In this document: positions 33,393-41,808 of the stretch, piece by piece
How positions within the stretch are numbered: the stretch's first letter is position 1
Layout of the letters: each line of letters opens with the position of its first letter
Source: a virus
DNA length: 53,745 nt
Virus record (IMG/VR): IMGVR_UViG_3300029258_002378
Location: 1-53,745 of that record
Strand: one strand, 5' to 3'
Translations under genes and position numbers: made by a program
The notes under the pieces: generated by a model
Database searches by the model: none
Seen by the model: the letters and a program-made list of their open reading frames with translations, nothing else
What the model was told of the DNA's origin: nothing

Positions 33393-34906
33393 TGCGAACT
33401 TCAGTAGTTATTGTCACAAAAGACGAAGGCAGAGACCTTGAAGCAACAGTCGCTTTGTGTGGCGCATCGGAGCCCAGGCCATACGAGATTATTGTAGTTG
33501 ACGATCATTGCCATACAAGTGTCCAGTCTCGTATGGGATCATTCCCCTATGTCCAAGTTGTCAAACCACCGATACAACTTGGTGCTGGCCCCGCAAAGCA
33601 ATTTGGTGTAGAGCATACAACTGGGGATATTATTGTCATCCTTGATTCTCATATGCGAGTCCCTTATTACTGGCTCGAATTAGTAGAAGAGGCTTGCAAG
33701 ATTTTCCCCATGTCGGCATTTTGTCCGACATGCCGAGGATTTGATCTTCGTAAAGGTATGATTGGCGCGGGGGCCGAATACATCCGTCGAACAGAAGAAC
33801 CCGGCGATTTTTTCTTGATGCGGAATTGGTGTAAGCGTGGCAAACTCGATGAAATTGATCGTGTGCCTTGCCTATTAGGGGCATGCTACATATTTCCGCG
33901 TCGAGTGTGGGAGGGTATTGGGGGGTTCAACCCGAATCTAATCGGATGGGGAATGGGTGAACAAGATTTGTCAATGCGACTGTGGTTATTGGGCTACGAG
34001 GTAAGACGTATTAATCTCCTCACTGTTGCCCATCACTTCGGGCGGAATTTGCCTCCATCTCAACGCATGAACTCGTGGCATCGTGACTATAACATGATTG
34101 TGGTTGCAGCAACGCTTTTCGAGGATGGTGTATTTGAAGAGCTCTACGAACCGTTCATGCAAGAGTTACTTAAGCGTCGTGCGTGGGATGAATTTGAATC
34201 TCGTCTCCCCCAAGTCATCAAATACAAGGAGGAATTCAGGAGTCGCGTGCTTGTGCATGAGGGTCGGCTCAATGCACTCTGTGGATATCGACATCCGACG
34301 GTTGAAGAGCAACGTCGTGCTGTGGATGCTATTGTTCGCAACCATGCAAATCAGAGACGTCAAATTTCAAAGGTAGTTACGTATAATCCATGGAGTCTCG
34401 AGCCGAAACAACGACGGGCAGTACTTAACGCATTGCCACCAAATGGTCGGATGCTTGAGTGGGGCGTTGGCGATACGACGAAGTGGTTCCGTGAACGACT
34501 ATTGCCCGAGCAAGAACTTGTGTCTATCGAACATGATCCTGAGTGGGCATTGAAATTCCCTGGAACAGTGTTGCATGAAGTCGAGACCGTTGGTTATGCA
34601 GGACCAGGCACAGTTCACGAATCGGTTAAGGGGATCGACGGCATTTATCTTGGACAGGACCTACCGTACATTCGCGCTGTCGATGACGGGCAAAAATTTG
34701 ATGTTATCCTTGTTGATGGTGTGCTTCGAAATGCGTGTCTTATTCGTGCAGCAGAGTTGTTAAAACCGGGGGGTCGTGTATTTCTCCACGATGCACAGCG
34801 AAGGGTGTATATGGCGGGGATGAAGGGATTTGACTGGGAACGTCGAATTAAAGCCGAATATAAGGGGAGTGAAGCACATCTTGATGAAGGGAAACTTCGC
34901 CAATGA
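33392..34906 (+). CDS. GT2-type glycosyltransferase fused to a Rossmann-fold methyltransferase-like domain
   Basis: The protein is 504 residues behind GAGGAAGG in a TAATG overlap. The N-terminal ~250 residues are a GT-A glycosyltransferase: SVVIVTKDEGRDLEATV, IIVVDDHCHT (donor-binding), DIIVILDSHMRV (DxH-type metal motif), then GGFNPNLIGWGMGEQDLSMR, the acceptor/catalytic ED-like region of polypeptide GalNAc-transferase relatives. The C-terminal ~170 residues (GRMLEWGVGDTTKWF, LVSIEHDPEWA, FDVILVDGVLRNACL, LKPGGRVFLHDA) look like a class I SAM-methyltransferase fold. Its place between DUF2460 and DUF2163 tail-tip genes is unusual. Likely substrate is a virion protein; DNA is an alternative. 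Confidence 0.85.
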   Translation: MRTSVVIVTKDEGRDLEATVALCGASEPRPYEIIVVDDHCHTSVQSRMGSFPYVQVVKPPIQLGAGPAKQFGVEHTTGDIIVILDSHMRVPYYWLELVEEACKIFPMSAFCPTCRGFDLRKGMIGAGAEYIRRTEEPGDFFLMRNWCKRGKLDEIDRVPCLLGACYIFPRRVWEGIGGFNPNLIGWGMGEQDLSMRLWLLGYEVRRINLLTVAHHFGRNLPPSQRMNSWHRDYNMIVVAATLFEDGVFEELYEPFMQELLKRRAWDEFESRLPQVIKYKEEFRSRVLVHEGRLNALCGYRHPTVEEQRRAVDAIVRNHANQRRQISKVVTYNPWSLEPKQRRAVLNALPPNGRMLEWGVGDTTKWFRERLLPEQELVSIEHDPEWALKFPGTVLHEVETVGYAGPGTVHESVKGIDGIYLGQDLPYIRAVDDGQKFDVILVDGVLRNACLIRAAELLKPGGRVFLHDAQRRVYMAGMKGFDWERRIKAEYKGSEAHLDEGKLRQ

Positions 34907-35745
34907 TCCCGCTACGTAATGAACTGCTACTGTTTGTCAAAGGTACGGTGCATCGCTATGCAACGTTATGGGAAATCGAACGGGTTGACGAGACGAAGTT
35001 TAGGTTTACAGATCACAGCCATACGATTGACTATGGTGGTTATCTTTTTGTGCCAACAGGGGGGTTTAATGCTTCGGCCATTGAGTATCCCGTGAACTTT
35101 GCAACCGCGGGGTTTGAGTCGATGGGTTTAGTGACATCAGACGCAATTACTCAAGAAGATTTACGTGCCGGGAAATTCCATCATGCCAAAGTGACCAGGC
35201 GCATTGTTGATTGGTTGTATCCATGGGCAGGATTCATTCGTAAGGATGTTTTCTGGATTACCAATATTCGATACAATGAATCGGTGTGGTACGCGGAATT
35301 TTCGGGGTTAACGAATCGATTGAAACGTCGGCGGGGGAGCGTCTATTCATCAACTTGCCGACATCGTCTTGGTGATAGTAACTGTGGCGTAACACTAAGT
35401 TCGTATAAAACAGCGGGGGCAGCAGTTACTGCAATTACAACACAGCGAAAGGATTTTGAGACAGATCTAACGGAGGAGGATAACTATTTCAGTTATGGCT
35501 ATATCGAATGGTTGACGGGCGAAAATGCGGGACTTTCGCATGAGGTATCTAAATCGTACTTATCAAATGGTCGATTGGTACTTCATCTGTCCACTGAATT
35601 CGATATTGCTGTGGGTGATACATTCGATGCATACGCTGGCTGTAATAAACAGTTTAGTACGTGCGGGACGAAATTCAACAATGCAGTCAACTTCGGTGGA
35701 TTCCCATGGATCCCCGGACCATTTAACGCATATCAACCAAGATGA
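34903..35745 (+). CDS. Tail-tip protein, DUF2163 family (GTA-like)
   Basis: The protein is 280 residues. It has the conserved order FRFTDHSHTIDYGGYLFVP, an N-terminal cap, the cysteine pair STCRHRLGDSNCGV, and the C-terminal YAGCNKQFSTCGTKFNNAVN followed by FGGFPWIPG, diagnostic of DUF2163/BR0599-like hub proteins. The paired cysteines probably coordinate a metal or iron-sulfur cluster in the tail tip. ATGA overlaps on both sides. Confidence 0.92.
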   Translation: MIPLRNELLLFVKGTVHRYATLWEIERVDETKFRFTDHSHTIDYGGYLFVPTGGFNASAIEYPVNFATAGFESMGLVTSDAITQEDLRAGKFHHAKVTRRIVDWLYPWAGFIRKDVFWITNIRYNESVWYAEFSGLTNRLKRRRGSVYSSTCRHRLGDSNCGVTLSSYKTAGAAVTAITTQRKDFETDLTEEDNYFSYGYIEWLTGENAGLSHEVSKSYLSNGRLVLHLSTEFDIAVGDTFDAYAGCNKQFSTCGTKFNNAVNFGGFPWIPGPFNAYQPR

Positions 35746-36170
35746 TTACTCGTCAGGCTATCGTGGATAAAGCTCGGGAATATCTCGACACGCCGTTTCA
35801 CCACCTCGGTCGACAGAAGGGCGTAGGTATTGATTGTATTGGTCTTGCAATATGTGTGGCGCAGGAATTGGGATTGTCATGGGATGAAGAACATTACGAT
35901 CGTCACCCAAAACCGGGATTATTGCTTCGTCGATTACGTGAGACACTTCAGGAAAAACCACTCAATGAACGACTTCCCGGTGATCTCGTTGTTTTTTGGA
36001 TTCGGCATACGAGTGATGATTGCCATTGTGGTATTGTCACGGATAGAGGATTTGTGCATACATACTATGATCCTAACCGAGTCAATAGTCGTGTGACGGA
36101 AGTTGAGCTTGTATCGTTCTGGGAAGAGCGTTTGCTCGCATGTTTCAAGTATCCTGAGGTGATTGACTGA
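35742..36170 (+). CDS. NlpC/P60 cell-wall peptidase at the tail tip
   Basis: The protein is 142 residues. The catalytic Cys is in GVGIDCIGLAIC (about residue 30) and the His in DDCHCGIVTD (about residue 90), followed by FVHTYYD. The RLPGDLVVFW stretch before the His is typical of NlpC/P60. In GTA-type tails it cleaves peptidoglycan peptides during DNA entry. It is coupled to its neighbours by ATGA and TGATG. Confidence 0.92.
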   Translation: MITRQAIVDKAREYLDTPFHHLGRQKGVGIDCIGLAICVAQELGLSWDEEHYDRHPKPGLLLRRLRETLQEKPLNERLPGDLVVFWIRHTSDDCHCGIVTDRGFVHTYYDPNRVNSRVTEVELVSFWEERLLACFKYPEVID

Positions 36171-38551
36171 TGGCAACTTTAGCATTTGGTGCTGTTGGTA
36201 CTGCTATTGCCGGTCCAATTGGCGGAATGATTGGCGCGGGAATTGGTAGTTACATCGATCAAGCGTTTTTGTTTCCTGCTATTTTCGATGAAGATCGTTC
36301 AATTACGAATGAGCAGCATTTCGGCCAGGAAAAACTGTCTGACTTCAATATGACGTACTCATCCGAGGGCTCTCCAATGTCGTGGGGAACGGGACGTCGC
36401 ATGGTTGTTCCGGGAACAATTATTTGGATGAGCAAACCGTACAAAATTACAACGGTTATTGTTCATCAGACTGAGCAGGGGGGCGGAGGTAAAGGGGGCG
36501 GAGGGGGTAGTACTACATCAACTTCGACATCGTACACTCATACATGGTATGTGGATGTTGCTGTTGCAATTGCTGAGGGGACTGTCGATCGTGTTGCTCG
36601 TGTCTTTGCAAACAATAGGACGATCTGGCGGGATAGAGGCGGGGGAGATACAGTAAAAAGTGGTTGGGTACAGTCGGTTCATCGATATAGGGGAACGACT
36701 GGACAATCAGCTGATTCTTGGATTGATGCAGCAGTTGATGGCACAATTCCCGCTTTTAGGAAAACGTCATACATTGTGCTAAAAAAGCTTTGTATCAGTA
36801 AAACAGGCAATCAGATGCCAAGATTTTCACTTGGTCTTGATGTCGATGAAGATGCTATGTTAACTGATGCAATTGCAGCAATCCTTAGTCGGGGTGGTGT
36901 TGAGGCTGGTGAGTATGACATTAGCAGTACACTTGATAGTATTAAGGCATGGGGTATTGTTTTATCAGGACCTCAACCACCAATCAAAGCACTTGAAACA
37001 CTTGCTCTTGCCTATGATCTCATGGGATATGAAAAGAGCGGTAAATTGCACATCATCAAGTCATCAGATTCGACAAGCATCACTGTAGATTCTGACCATT
37101 TGGCTGCTCATTTGTATGGAGAGCAGCCCCCACCTATGCTTGAAATCAATGATAAGCCTGATGATGAACTAGCATCTCAAGTGTCAGTAACTGCTGGCAA
37201 AACGGGGTTTACGAACAATACCACATCTGCGTATGCAAGTCGTCAACTAAAGACGGATGGACCACATCGAAAAATTACGCTCGATGCTCAACTTGGATCG
37301 GGACAAGTTCGCGTAATCGCAGATCGAGTGTTATGGAAGGAATGGGAGGATCGACGATCAGCGACATTGTATCTGCCTCCATCATACATCGACATTACTC
37401 CAACTGATTTACTTAGCATTGAAGATTCAGATGGTGAGGGATTTACAGGGCTTGTCACCAAAGTTGATATGTCACCTGACTTTAGAATACGTGTTGAGGT
37501 TATTCTTAGAACTGTCGAGACTATTGACTTTGTGGATGATGACACTGAAGACGACGATGACGGTGACGATCCCTATACCGGCGGGACGGGTGTGCTTGCG
37601 ACAATCGATGGCCCTGCGCTTCAAGAAAGTCAAAACGTTATTCCTGGATTTTACATGGCTGCATGTCTCGAAGAGGGGAGTGAAGAATGGGACGGATTGG
37701 TTGCGTACATTTCGGATGATGATTCGACATTCAGTTACTATGAACCGTTTCCGCATGAGGCATATATCGGCAAGACGACTGATGCACTTGGTGATATGAA
37801 TGAATCAGAAGGGCGGATTTGGGATCGAATTAATACAGTCAACGTCGATATGTACGAAGGGGAATTGACAACTCGTACTGAAGCAGAAATACTAAATGGG
37901 GCCAATCGTGCGTTCATCTACGCGGATGGTTCATGGGAACTGATTGGATTTGTTACTGCCACACTTGAAGGAGATGGGACATATACGCTTTCAACTTTGC
38001 TGCGTGGAATACGTGATACATTCGATGAAATGGATGACCACGCTATTGATGATACATTTGTACTTCTTGCTGAAGCGTATATGGCATTCCGTGATTTCAG
38101 TATTGGTGAGATTGGTGAAACAAAGTACTTTAAACCAGTACCAGCGTTTGTCGATGAGTCAGACGTTTCGTCGTTCAGCGATACACTTGACGCTCGAAAC
38201 TTACGTCCTTTCCCTGTAACTCGTGTGCAAGGATCTCGAGATGCCTCAAATAATCTTACAATAACGTGGAAGGCAGTAACACGATCACTTGTTCCGATCT
38301 TTAGAAAAACAACTGCGCCACTTCAACATCCAACTGATATTACGGGATATGAGATTGATGTGATGGATGGCGTAGATGTCGTTCGTACAATTACGATAAG
38401 CGGGGCAAACACAGAGACAGCGAGTTACACGGCTGCTCAACAATCAGCGGACGGGTTTACCCCCGGTAATGTCATTAACGCAATCGACTTCGAGATCTAC
38501 CAAATGTCTAGTATATATGGACGTGGTAGGAAAAAGGAGGCCACGTTATGA
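36170..38551 (+). CDS. Large tail hub/host-interaction protein (phage tail protein 3 / GTA megatron-like)
   Basis: The protein is 793 residues. The N-terminus has a glycine-zipper-like hydrophobic segment (VGTAIAGPIGGMIGAGIGSY). RVFANNRTIWRDR and a central hub region follow, with LGLDVDEDAMLTDAIAAILS and LETLALAYDLMGYEKSGKLH, as in tail protein 3-family hubs. An acidic linker (DTEDDDDGDD) precedes C-terminal beta domains, one resembling fibronectin type III. It forms the baseplate hub and perhaps carries host specificity. Confidence 0.88.
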   Translation: MATLAFGAVGTAIAGPIGGMIGAGIGSYIDQAFLFPAIFDEDRSITNEQHFGQEKLSDFNMTYSSEGSPMSWGTGRRMVVPGTIIWMSKPYKITTVIVHQTEQGGGGKGGGGGSTTSTSTSYTHTWYVDVAVAIAEGTVDRVARVFANNRTIWRDRGGGDTVKSGWVQSVHRYRGTTGQSADSWIDAAVDGTIPAFRKTSYIVLKKLCISKTGNQMPRFSLGLDVDEDAMLTDAIAAILSRGGVEAGEYDISSTLDSIKAWGIVLSGPQPPIKALETLALAYDLMGYEKSGKLHIIKSSDSTSITVDSDHLAAHLYGEQPPPMLEINDKPDDELASQVSVTAGKTGFTNNTTSAYASRQLKTDGPHRKITLDAQLGSGQVRVIADRVLWKEWEDRRSATLYLPPSYIDITPTDLLSIEDSDGEGFTGLVTKVDMSPDFRIRVEVILRTVETIDFVDDDTEDDDDGDDPYTGGTGVLATIDGPALQESQNVIPGFYMAACLEEGSEEWDGLVAYISDDDSTFSYYEPFPHEAYIGKTTDALGDMNESEGRIWDRINTVNVDMYEGELTTRTEAEILNGANRAFIYADGSWELIGFVTATLEGDGTYTLSTLLRGIRDTFDEMDDHAIDDTFVLLAEAYMAFRDFSIGEIGETKYFKPVPAFVDESDVSSFSDTLDARNLRPFPVTRVQGSRDASNNLTITWKAVTRSLVPIFRKTTAPLQHPTDITGYEIDVMDGVDVVRTITISGANTETASYTAAQQSADGFTPGNVINAIDFEIYQMSSIYGRGRKKEATL

Positions 38552-39225
38552 GTACTTCTCCAATCCTCGGCATCACTTACCTTGTCGAAGGGCAAGCGAG
38601 TGCTGAAGTAAGCGTCAACGATGCAATTAACATTCTTGAAGCGGTAGCGTTTGGTGGAGTGAAGGATCGTGACCTTACTGCTCCCCCTGGTGGTGAGAGT
38701 AATGGTGACCGTTATATTGTTGGTGCACTAGCAACAGGGGCTTGGTCAAGTCAAGATGGTAAGATTGCGGTTTATTACGATGGGTGGTACTTCGTTACAG
38801 TTGCAGAGGGGTTTGAACTGTGGGTAGATGACGAAGACGTTAAAGTCACATACGATGGATCGAACTGGTATGTAACGAATCGTAAGACACGACGACTTAC
38901 CCTGCACTTCGATGACCCTGCTGCCGGCGATGAAGCACTTGCATTGCTTGTCGAATCAGCAATCACAATCACAAAACTTGTTGGTGTTATCAGCGGGGGT
39001 ACAAATGTTAACTTTGATGTAAGGCATCATACGGATCGCAGTAATGCTGGTAACGCTGTTAATTCAGCGGGACTTACTGTGACAAGTACAACGACAGGCA
39101 CAGTAGATACGTCATTCGATGATGCGACAGTGCCAACTAATTCTTTTGTCTGGGTCGAAATCGATTCTGTATCGGGATCAGTCGATTGGGCAGAACTGAT
39201 GATTGAGTTTACGGTGGACGGATAA
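38548..39225 (+). CDS. DUF2793-type tail protein
   Basis: The protein is 225 residues. NDAINILEAV, then LTAPPGGESNGDRYIVG, ATGAWSSQDGKIAVYYDGW and FELWVDDEDVKV are the DUF2793 sequence pattern found at siphophage tail tips. A C-terminal beta domain (GTNVNFDVRHHTDRS to FTVDG) likely contacts a fibre or the host surface. ATGA overlap with the hub gene. Confidence 0.88.
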   Translation: MSTSPILGITYLVEGQASAEVSVNDAINILEAVAFGGVKDRDLTAPPGGESNGDRYIVGALATGAWSSQDGKIAVYYDGWYFVTVAEGFELWVDDEDVKVTYDGSNWYVTNRKTRRLTLHFDDPAAGDEALALLVESAITITKLVGVISGGTNVNFDVRHHTDRSNAGNAVNSAGLTVTSTTTGTVDTSFDDATVPTNSFVWVEIDSVSGSVDWAELMIEFTVDG

Positions 39226-39740
39226 TGTACTACGAAATTGAATCCATCCGAATTGTGAAAGGAAATAAGGGACTTGCTTGTCGTATCTTATACTGGGCGA
39301 GCAAGAAATCGTATGACCAAGGCGATGATCCTGAATTTCTTAACGATCACTTCTTTCCTCCCCCGCCAACAAGCAAACGTAAGCGGATCAAGATGCAGGA
39401 TGATTTGCTTGTACTTAAGGATGGGACAAAACTCACTCGCGAAAAAGCTGCTGAACTCGAAGAAAAGCAAATTAATGAATGGTGGGCAACGCACGATCCT
39501 AAGGATGGCATTGGCCCCCCCGGTCTAGATTGGGAATATGAAGAATACGACTGGGACATTGATGAGTTTATGAAAGCAGCATTTGTGCGTTGGTATAAAC
39601 GTGCAAAGGTGCGTGGATATAAAAAGGATGGGCGTGATAAGAGTAAGAAGAAAATTACAGATGATGGTCATATCTTCATGCAGCCTAAGATCAAAGCATT
39701 GAGGGGTAAGAAGTACGAACATACGGAGCTAGCACCCTAA
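39225..39740 (+). CDS. Hypothetical tail-region protein
   Basis: The protein is 171 residues, charged and mostly non-globular in appearance: acidic WEYEEYDWDIDEF, basic KRKRIKMQ and KKDGRDKSKKKI. Several Trp and Tyr suggest a small structured core. No family recognised. It sits between the DUF2793 protein and a probable carbohydrate-binding protein, so a fibre-connector or chaperone role is possible. Confidence 0.65.
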   Translation: MYYEIESIRIVKGNKGLACRILYWASKKSYDQGDDPEFLNDHFFPPPPTSKRKRIKMQDDLLVLKDGTKLTREKAAELEEKQINEWWATHDPKDGIGPPGLDWEYEEYDWDIDEFMKAAFVRWYKRAKVRGYKKDGRDKSKKKITDDGHIFMQPKIKALRGKKYEHTELAP

Positions 39741-40327
39741 TGGCGGCATATACAGACTATGACGAAGGTATTTCTGATACTGGCCAAGATTGTTGTATGA
39801 AGATGAACGATTCCGGGTATAGTGAAACTCGCACCACTGATTATCATATTGCTGATTCAGCAGATGCCGATCGTTGGATAACTGGGATGAGGTGGGCTAG
39901 CGTCGATATTCCCCAAGGAGCAACGATTGATGGTGCAGTTGTAAATGTCTACATCGAAAACAATAATTACTGGGATAACTTATACACCACAATATGGGGA
40001 GAAGATGCAGACGATGCAAATGACTGGGCGAGTAACGATAATCCTCTCGATCGTGTAAGTACAACTGCTACTGTGAATTGGGGAGATGGATCAGGTGAAG
40101 GATTTGGGCAGTGGATCGAAAGTCCCGACATTTCAACAATCATCCAAGAGATTGTTAATCGGGCTAGTTGGGCAGGAGATCATCTTGTACTATGTATCGA
40201 AGGACGAACATCGGGAACTACTTACAATAGTCGGCAGTATTCAATGAATCAAGACATAGGGTACGCACCAACTTTGGAAATTGATTACACGGCAGGTGGA
40301 AATCCGATCGTCTGCATAGCGGCGTAA
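39740..40327 (+). CDS. DNRLRE/CBM-like receptor-binding candidate
   Basis: The protein is 195 residues and all-beta in pattern. RWITGMRWASVDIPQGATI and AVVNVYIENNNYWDN, then DISTIIQEIVNRASW, HLVLCIEGRTSGT and APTLEIDYTAGG, follow the order of DNRLRE-type (CBM96-like) jelly-roll domains. Such domains bind polysaccharides or stack in fibres. Position at the end of the tail operon fits a receptor-binding or fibre protein. Confidence 0.75.
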   Translation: MAAYTDYDEGISDTGQDCCMKMNDSGYSETRTTDYHIADSADADRWITGMRWASVDIPQGATIDGAVVNVYIENNNYWDNLYTTIWGEDADDANDWASNDNPLDRVSTTATVNWGDGSGEGFGQWIESPDISTIIQEIVNRASWAGDHLVLCIEGRTSGTTYNSRQYSMNQDIGYAPTLEIDYTAGGNPIVCIAA

Positions 40328-40346
40328 ATTATAAAGAGTGTATTCC

Positions 40347-40778
40347 ATGACAGAAAAAAGGCAAACATCTATGACCATGAAGTCGAAAAAACCAATCGGT
40401 GAAATGAATGGGCTTTGGGGTATTTTACTGAAAGTCCTATTGGTGACATTTGTTCCATGGGCAACATTTATCACATACAATCAAATCCTTGATAACGATT
40501 TTCGCGGACAAGGACGACGTTGGACGGCAACTGATGCTGAGGTACAGACAAAGACGATCATATCTGAACTTATCATCTTTGTCCATGAGGAATTGAGGAA
40601 ACACGAAAACAGTGGTCATGCTGTTCTGCAAGCTCGTATAGCATTTCTTGAGCGTGTATTTCCAGAGATCGTCGATTGCGAAAGCGACCGCATCGAAATC
40701 CTCCGAGCAATACAGCAAGACATTCATTCTTATGCCCAATTCGTAATGACTAAGCAACGTGAGTCGGAGGAGGGTTAA
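40347..40778 (+). CDS. Membrane protein with one N-terminal span (holin/spanin candidate)
   Basis: The protein is 143 residues from ATG 40347. A single hydrophobic segment (WGILLKVLLVTFVPWATFI, about residues 24-42) follows a basic N-terminus and is succeeded by a helical cytoplasmic or periplasmic domain (AVLQARIAFLERVF). As the last gene of the late operon it may help lysis. The family is not recognised. Confidence 0.65.
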   Translation: MTEKRQTSMTMKSKKPIGEMNGLWGILLKVLLVTFVPWATFITYNQILDNDFRGQGRRWTATDAEVQTKTIISELIIFVHEELRKHENSGHAVLQARIAFLERVFPEIVDCESDRIEILRAIQQDIHSYAQFVMTKQRESEEG

Positions 40779-41027
40779 TTGGGGGGCAACCACTGATTGA
40801 CAGGGGAAACATATCGACTTATGTCGATTCATTGATACAATGGCCTATGTTTGGGGTATGTTCGTACAGGGCCGTAAATCGCCTGTAACGCGCTCGTCTG
40901 GGGGAACGACATATCCCCCCGCCCCCCGGCGTCGATGCGTGCAGGCGTGATATACGCCCCCCTAGCAGATGCGTTGTCGCCGACGCTTGACTGTGCATTA
41001 ACGTCCCCCGTAGGGGGGACAATATTC

Positions 41028-41080
41028 GGGGTATGTTCGGGGGATATACGATCGGGCGTATGTTCGGGGTATGTTCGGGG
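41028..41080. repeat. GTATGTTCGGGG repeat cluster
   Basis: Three closely spaced copies of GTATGTTCGGGG, with spacing of about 27 and 9 bases, plus a fourth copy at 40853-40864. The copies share the same orientation. They lie in a non-coding, convergent region and could be protein-binding iterons. Several short minus-strand frames here repeat 'PRTYPEHTP'-like peptides only because of the DNA repeat. Confidence 0.7.
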
Positions 41081-41135
41081 GGTTCGATTGAGCGTGATAA
41101 TCGTCTCCTGTGCAATCGAGGAAGGGGAACGATTC

Positions 41136-41339
41136 ATGTCCCACGACACATGCAGAAGGACGATACGTGCAATCCAGCGCGCCCGTACGGCATGCTATAT
41201 GTCGAACATCGGAACGAAACGACATACAACACACAACACGGGCGTCTTGTGTCGCCAACACGGTCCCTCCACGGGGGGAATATCCCATACGTCGAAACGA
41301 TGGATGGAAACGCTACACGACGATCCAATGCTGCCATAA
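41136..41339 (+). CDS. Possible small plus-strand ORF in the convergent region
   Basis: An ATG at 41136 follows GAGGAAGGGG at about ten bases, giving 67 residues rich in His, Thr and Arg and ending at TAA right where the minus-strand terminator A-run begins. The composition (THNTGVLCRQHG) is unlike other genes here and I see no domain. It is kept at low confidence because the ribosome binding site is good. Confidence 0.25.
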   Translation: MSHDTCRRTIRAIQRARTACYMSNIGTKRHTTHNTGVLCRQHGPSTGGISHTSKRWMETLHDDPMLP

Positions 41340-41369
41340 AAAAAGCCCCCCGGCGTAATGCCGGGAGGC
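41338..41369 (-). terminator. Intrinsic terminator of the minus-strand operon
   Basis: On the minus strand CCTCCCGGC-ATTAC-GCCGGGGGG is followed by CTTTTTTT. It lies just downstream of the last minus-strand gene (stop 41395). Confidence 0.88.
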
Positions 41370-41394
41370 GTGACAAGGGGGAACGGGAAAACAG

Positions 41395-41592
41395 TCAAGC
41401 GGCGGGGTTGAATCCTACGCGCTGCTTGAATGTCGTCAACCGATTGTTGATTATTCGGCGAATTACTCGTCCATGCGACATTCCACGCCCCGCACACCTG
41501 GCAATTGTTCGAGCGATTACCCTTTCTCGTGCAGTGTTAACACGGCGCGCTAGCTCACGATCCATGTAAGCAATGGTGATTTGACGTTTCAT
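41395..41592 (-). CDS. Small basic DNA-binding-like protein
   Basis: The protein is 65 residues, strongly Arg-rich (ARRVNTARERVIARTIARC, GRVIRRIINNRL), predicted helical with a possible ribbon-helix-helix or HTH core. It starts three bases after the upstream stop, and a terminator follows. It might be a small DNA-packing or regulatory protein. Family not recognised. Confidence 0.6.
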   Translation of the reverse strand: MKRQITIAYMDRELARRVNTARERVIARTIARCAGRGMSHGRVIRRIINNRLTTFKQRVGFNPAA

Positions 41593-41595
41593 GCT

Positions 41596-41808
41596 TTATG
41601 ACTTTGTCGTAATAGTGACGGTGATGGCGTCGATCCCTTCAACCGCCTTCTTGTCAAGATAAACATTAGTGACGACTGCGTCTTCCTCTTCGTCGACTCG
41701 GAACACTGCCTTTCGCTTTGTGTCCCGTTCCCTTTGCATTACGACTTCGGCGATTACGTTCGTTGTTGCCGTCTTCTTTGTCGTTGACTTCTTCGTTGTC
41801 GCTGGCAT
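41596..41808 (-). CDS. Small protein with Lys/Thr N-terminal tail
   Basis: The protein is 70 residues from ATG 41806-41808 behind AAAGGAG. It opens with PATTKKSTTKKTATT, the same histone-like repeat seen at the ends of other proteins of this phage, then a beta-rich domain (FRVDEEEDAVVTNVYLDKK, DAITVTITTK). That pattern resembles single-strand-binding or chaperone-like small beta barrels, but no family is recognised. It overlaps the upstream gene by 143 bases in another frame. Confidence 0.7.
   Translation of the reverse strand: MPATTKKSTTKKTATTNVIAEVVMQRERDTKRKAVFRVDEEEDAVVTNVYLDKKAVEGIDAITVTITTKS

Larger units (their letters stand above)
40779..41394. other. Convergent intergenic region with GGGGTATGTTCG repeats and hairpins
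   Basis: About 600 bases lie between the plus-strand late operon and the minus-strand operon end. Contents: hairpin ATCGAC/GTCGAT (40813-40828), GGGGTATGTTCG copies at 40853-40864, 41028-41039 and 41066-41077 with a variant at 41056-41066, the perfect stem GTCCCCC/GGGGGAC (41003-41020) and a terminator at 41338-41369. A short plus-strand open frame (41136-41339) is weakly possible. The composition is GC-rich with runs of G or C, unlike the coding arms. Confidence 0.7.

Noticed and set aside
41033-41569. 178-codon plus-strand frame
   Set aside because: It passes through the minus-strand terminator and over the 41395-41592 gene, with repetitive, low-complexity translation caused by DNA repeats.
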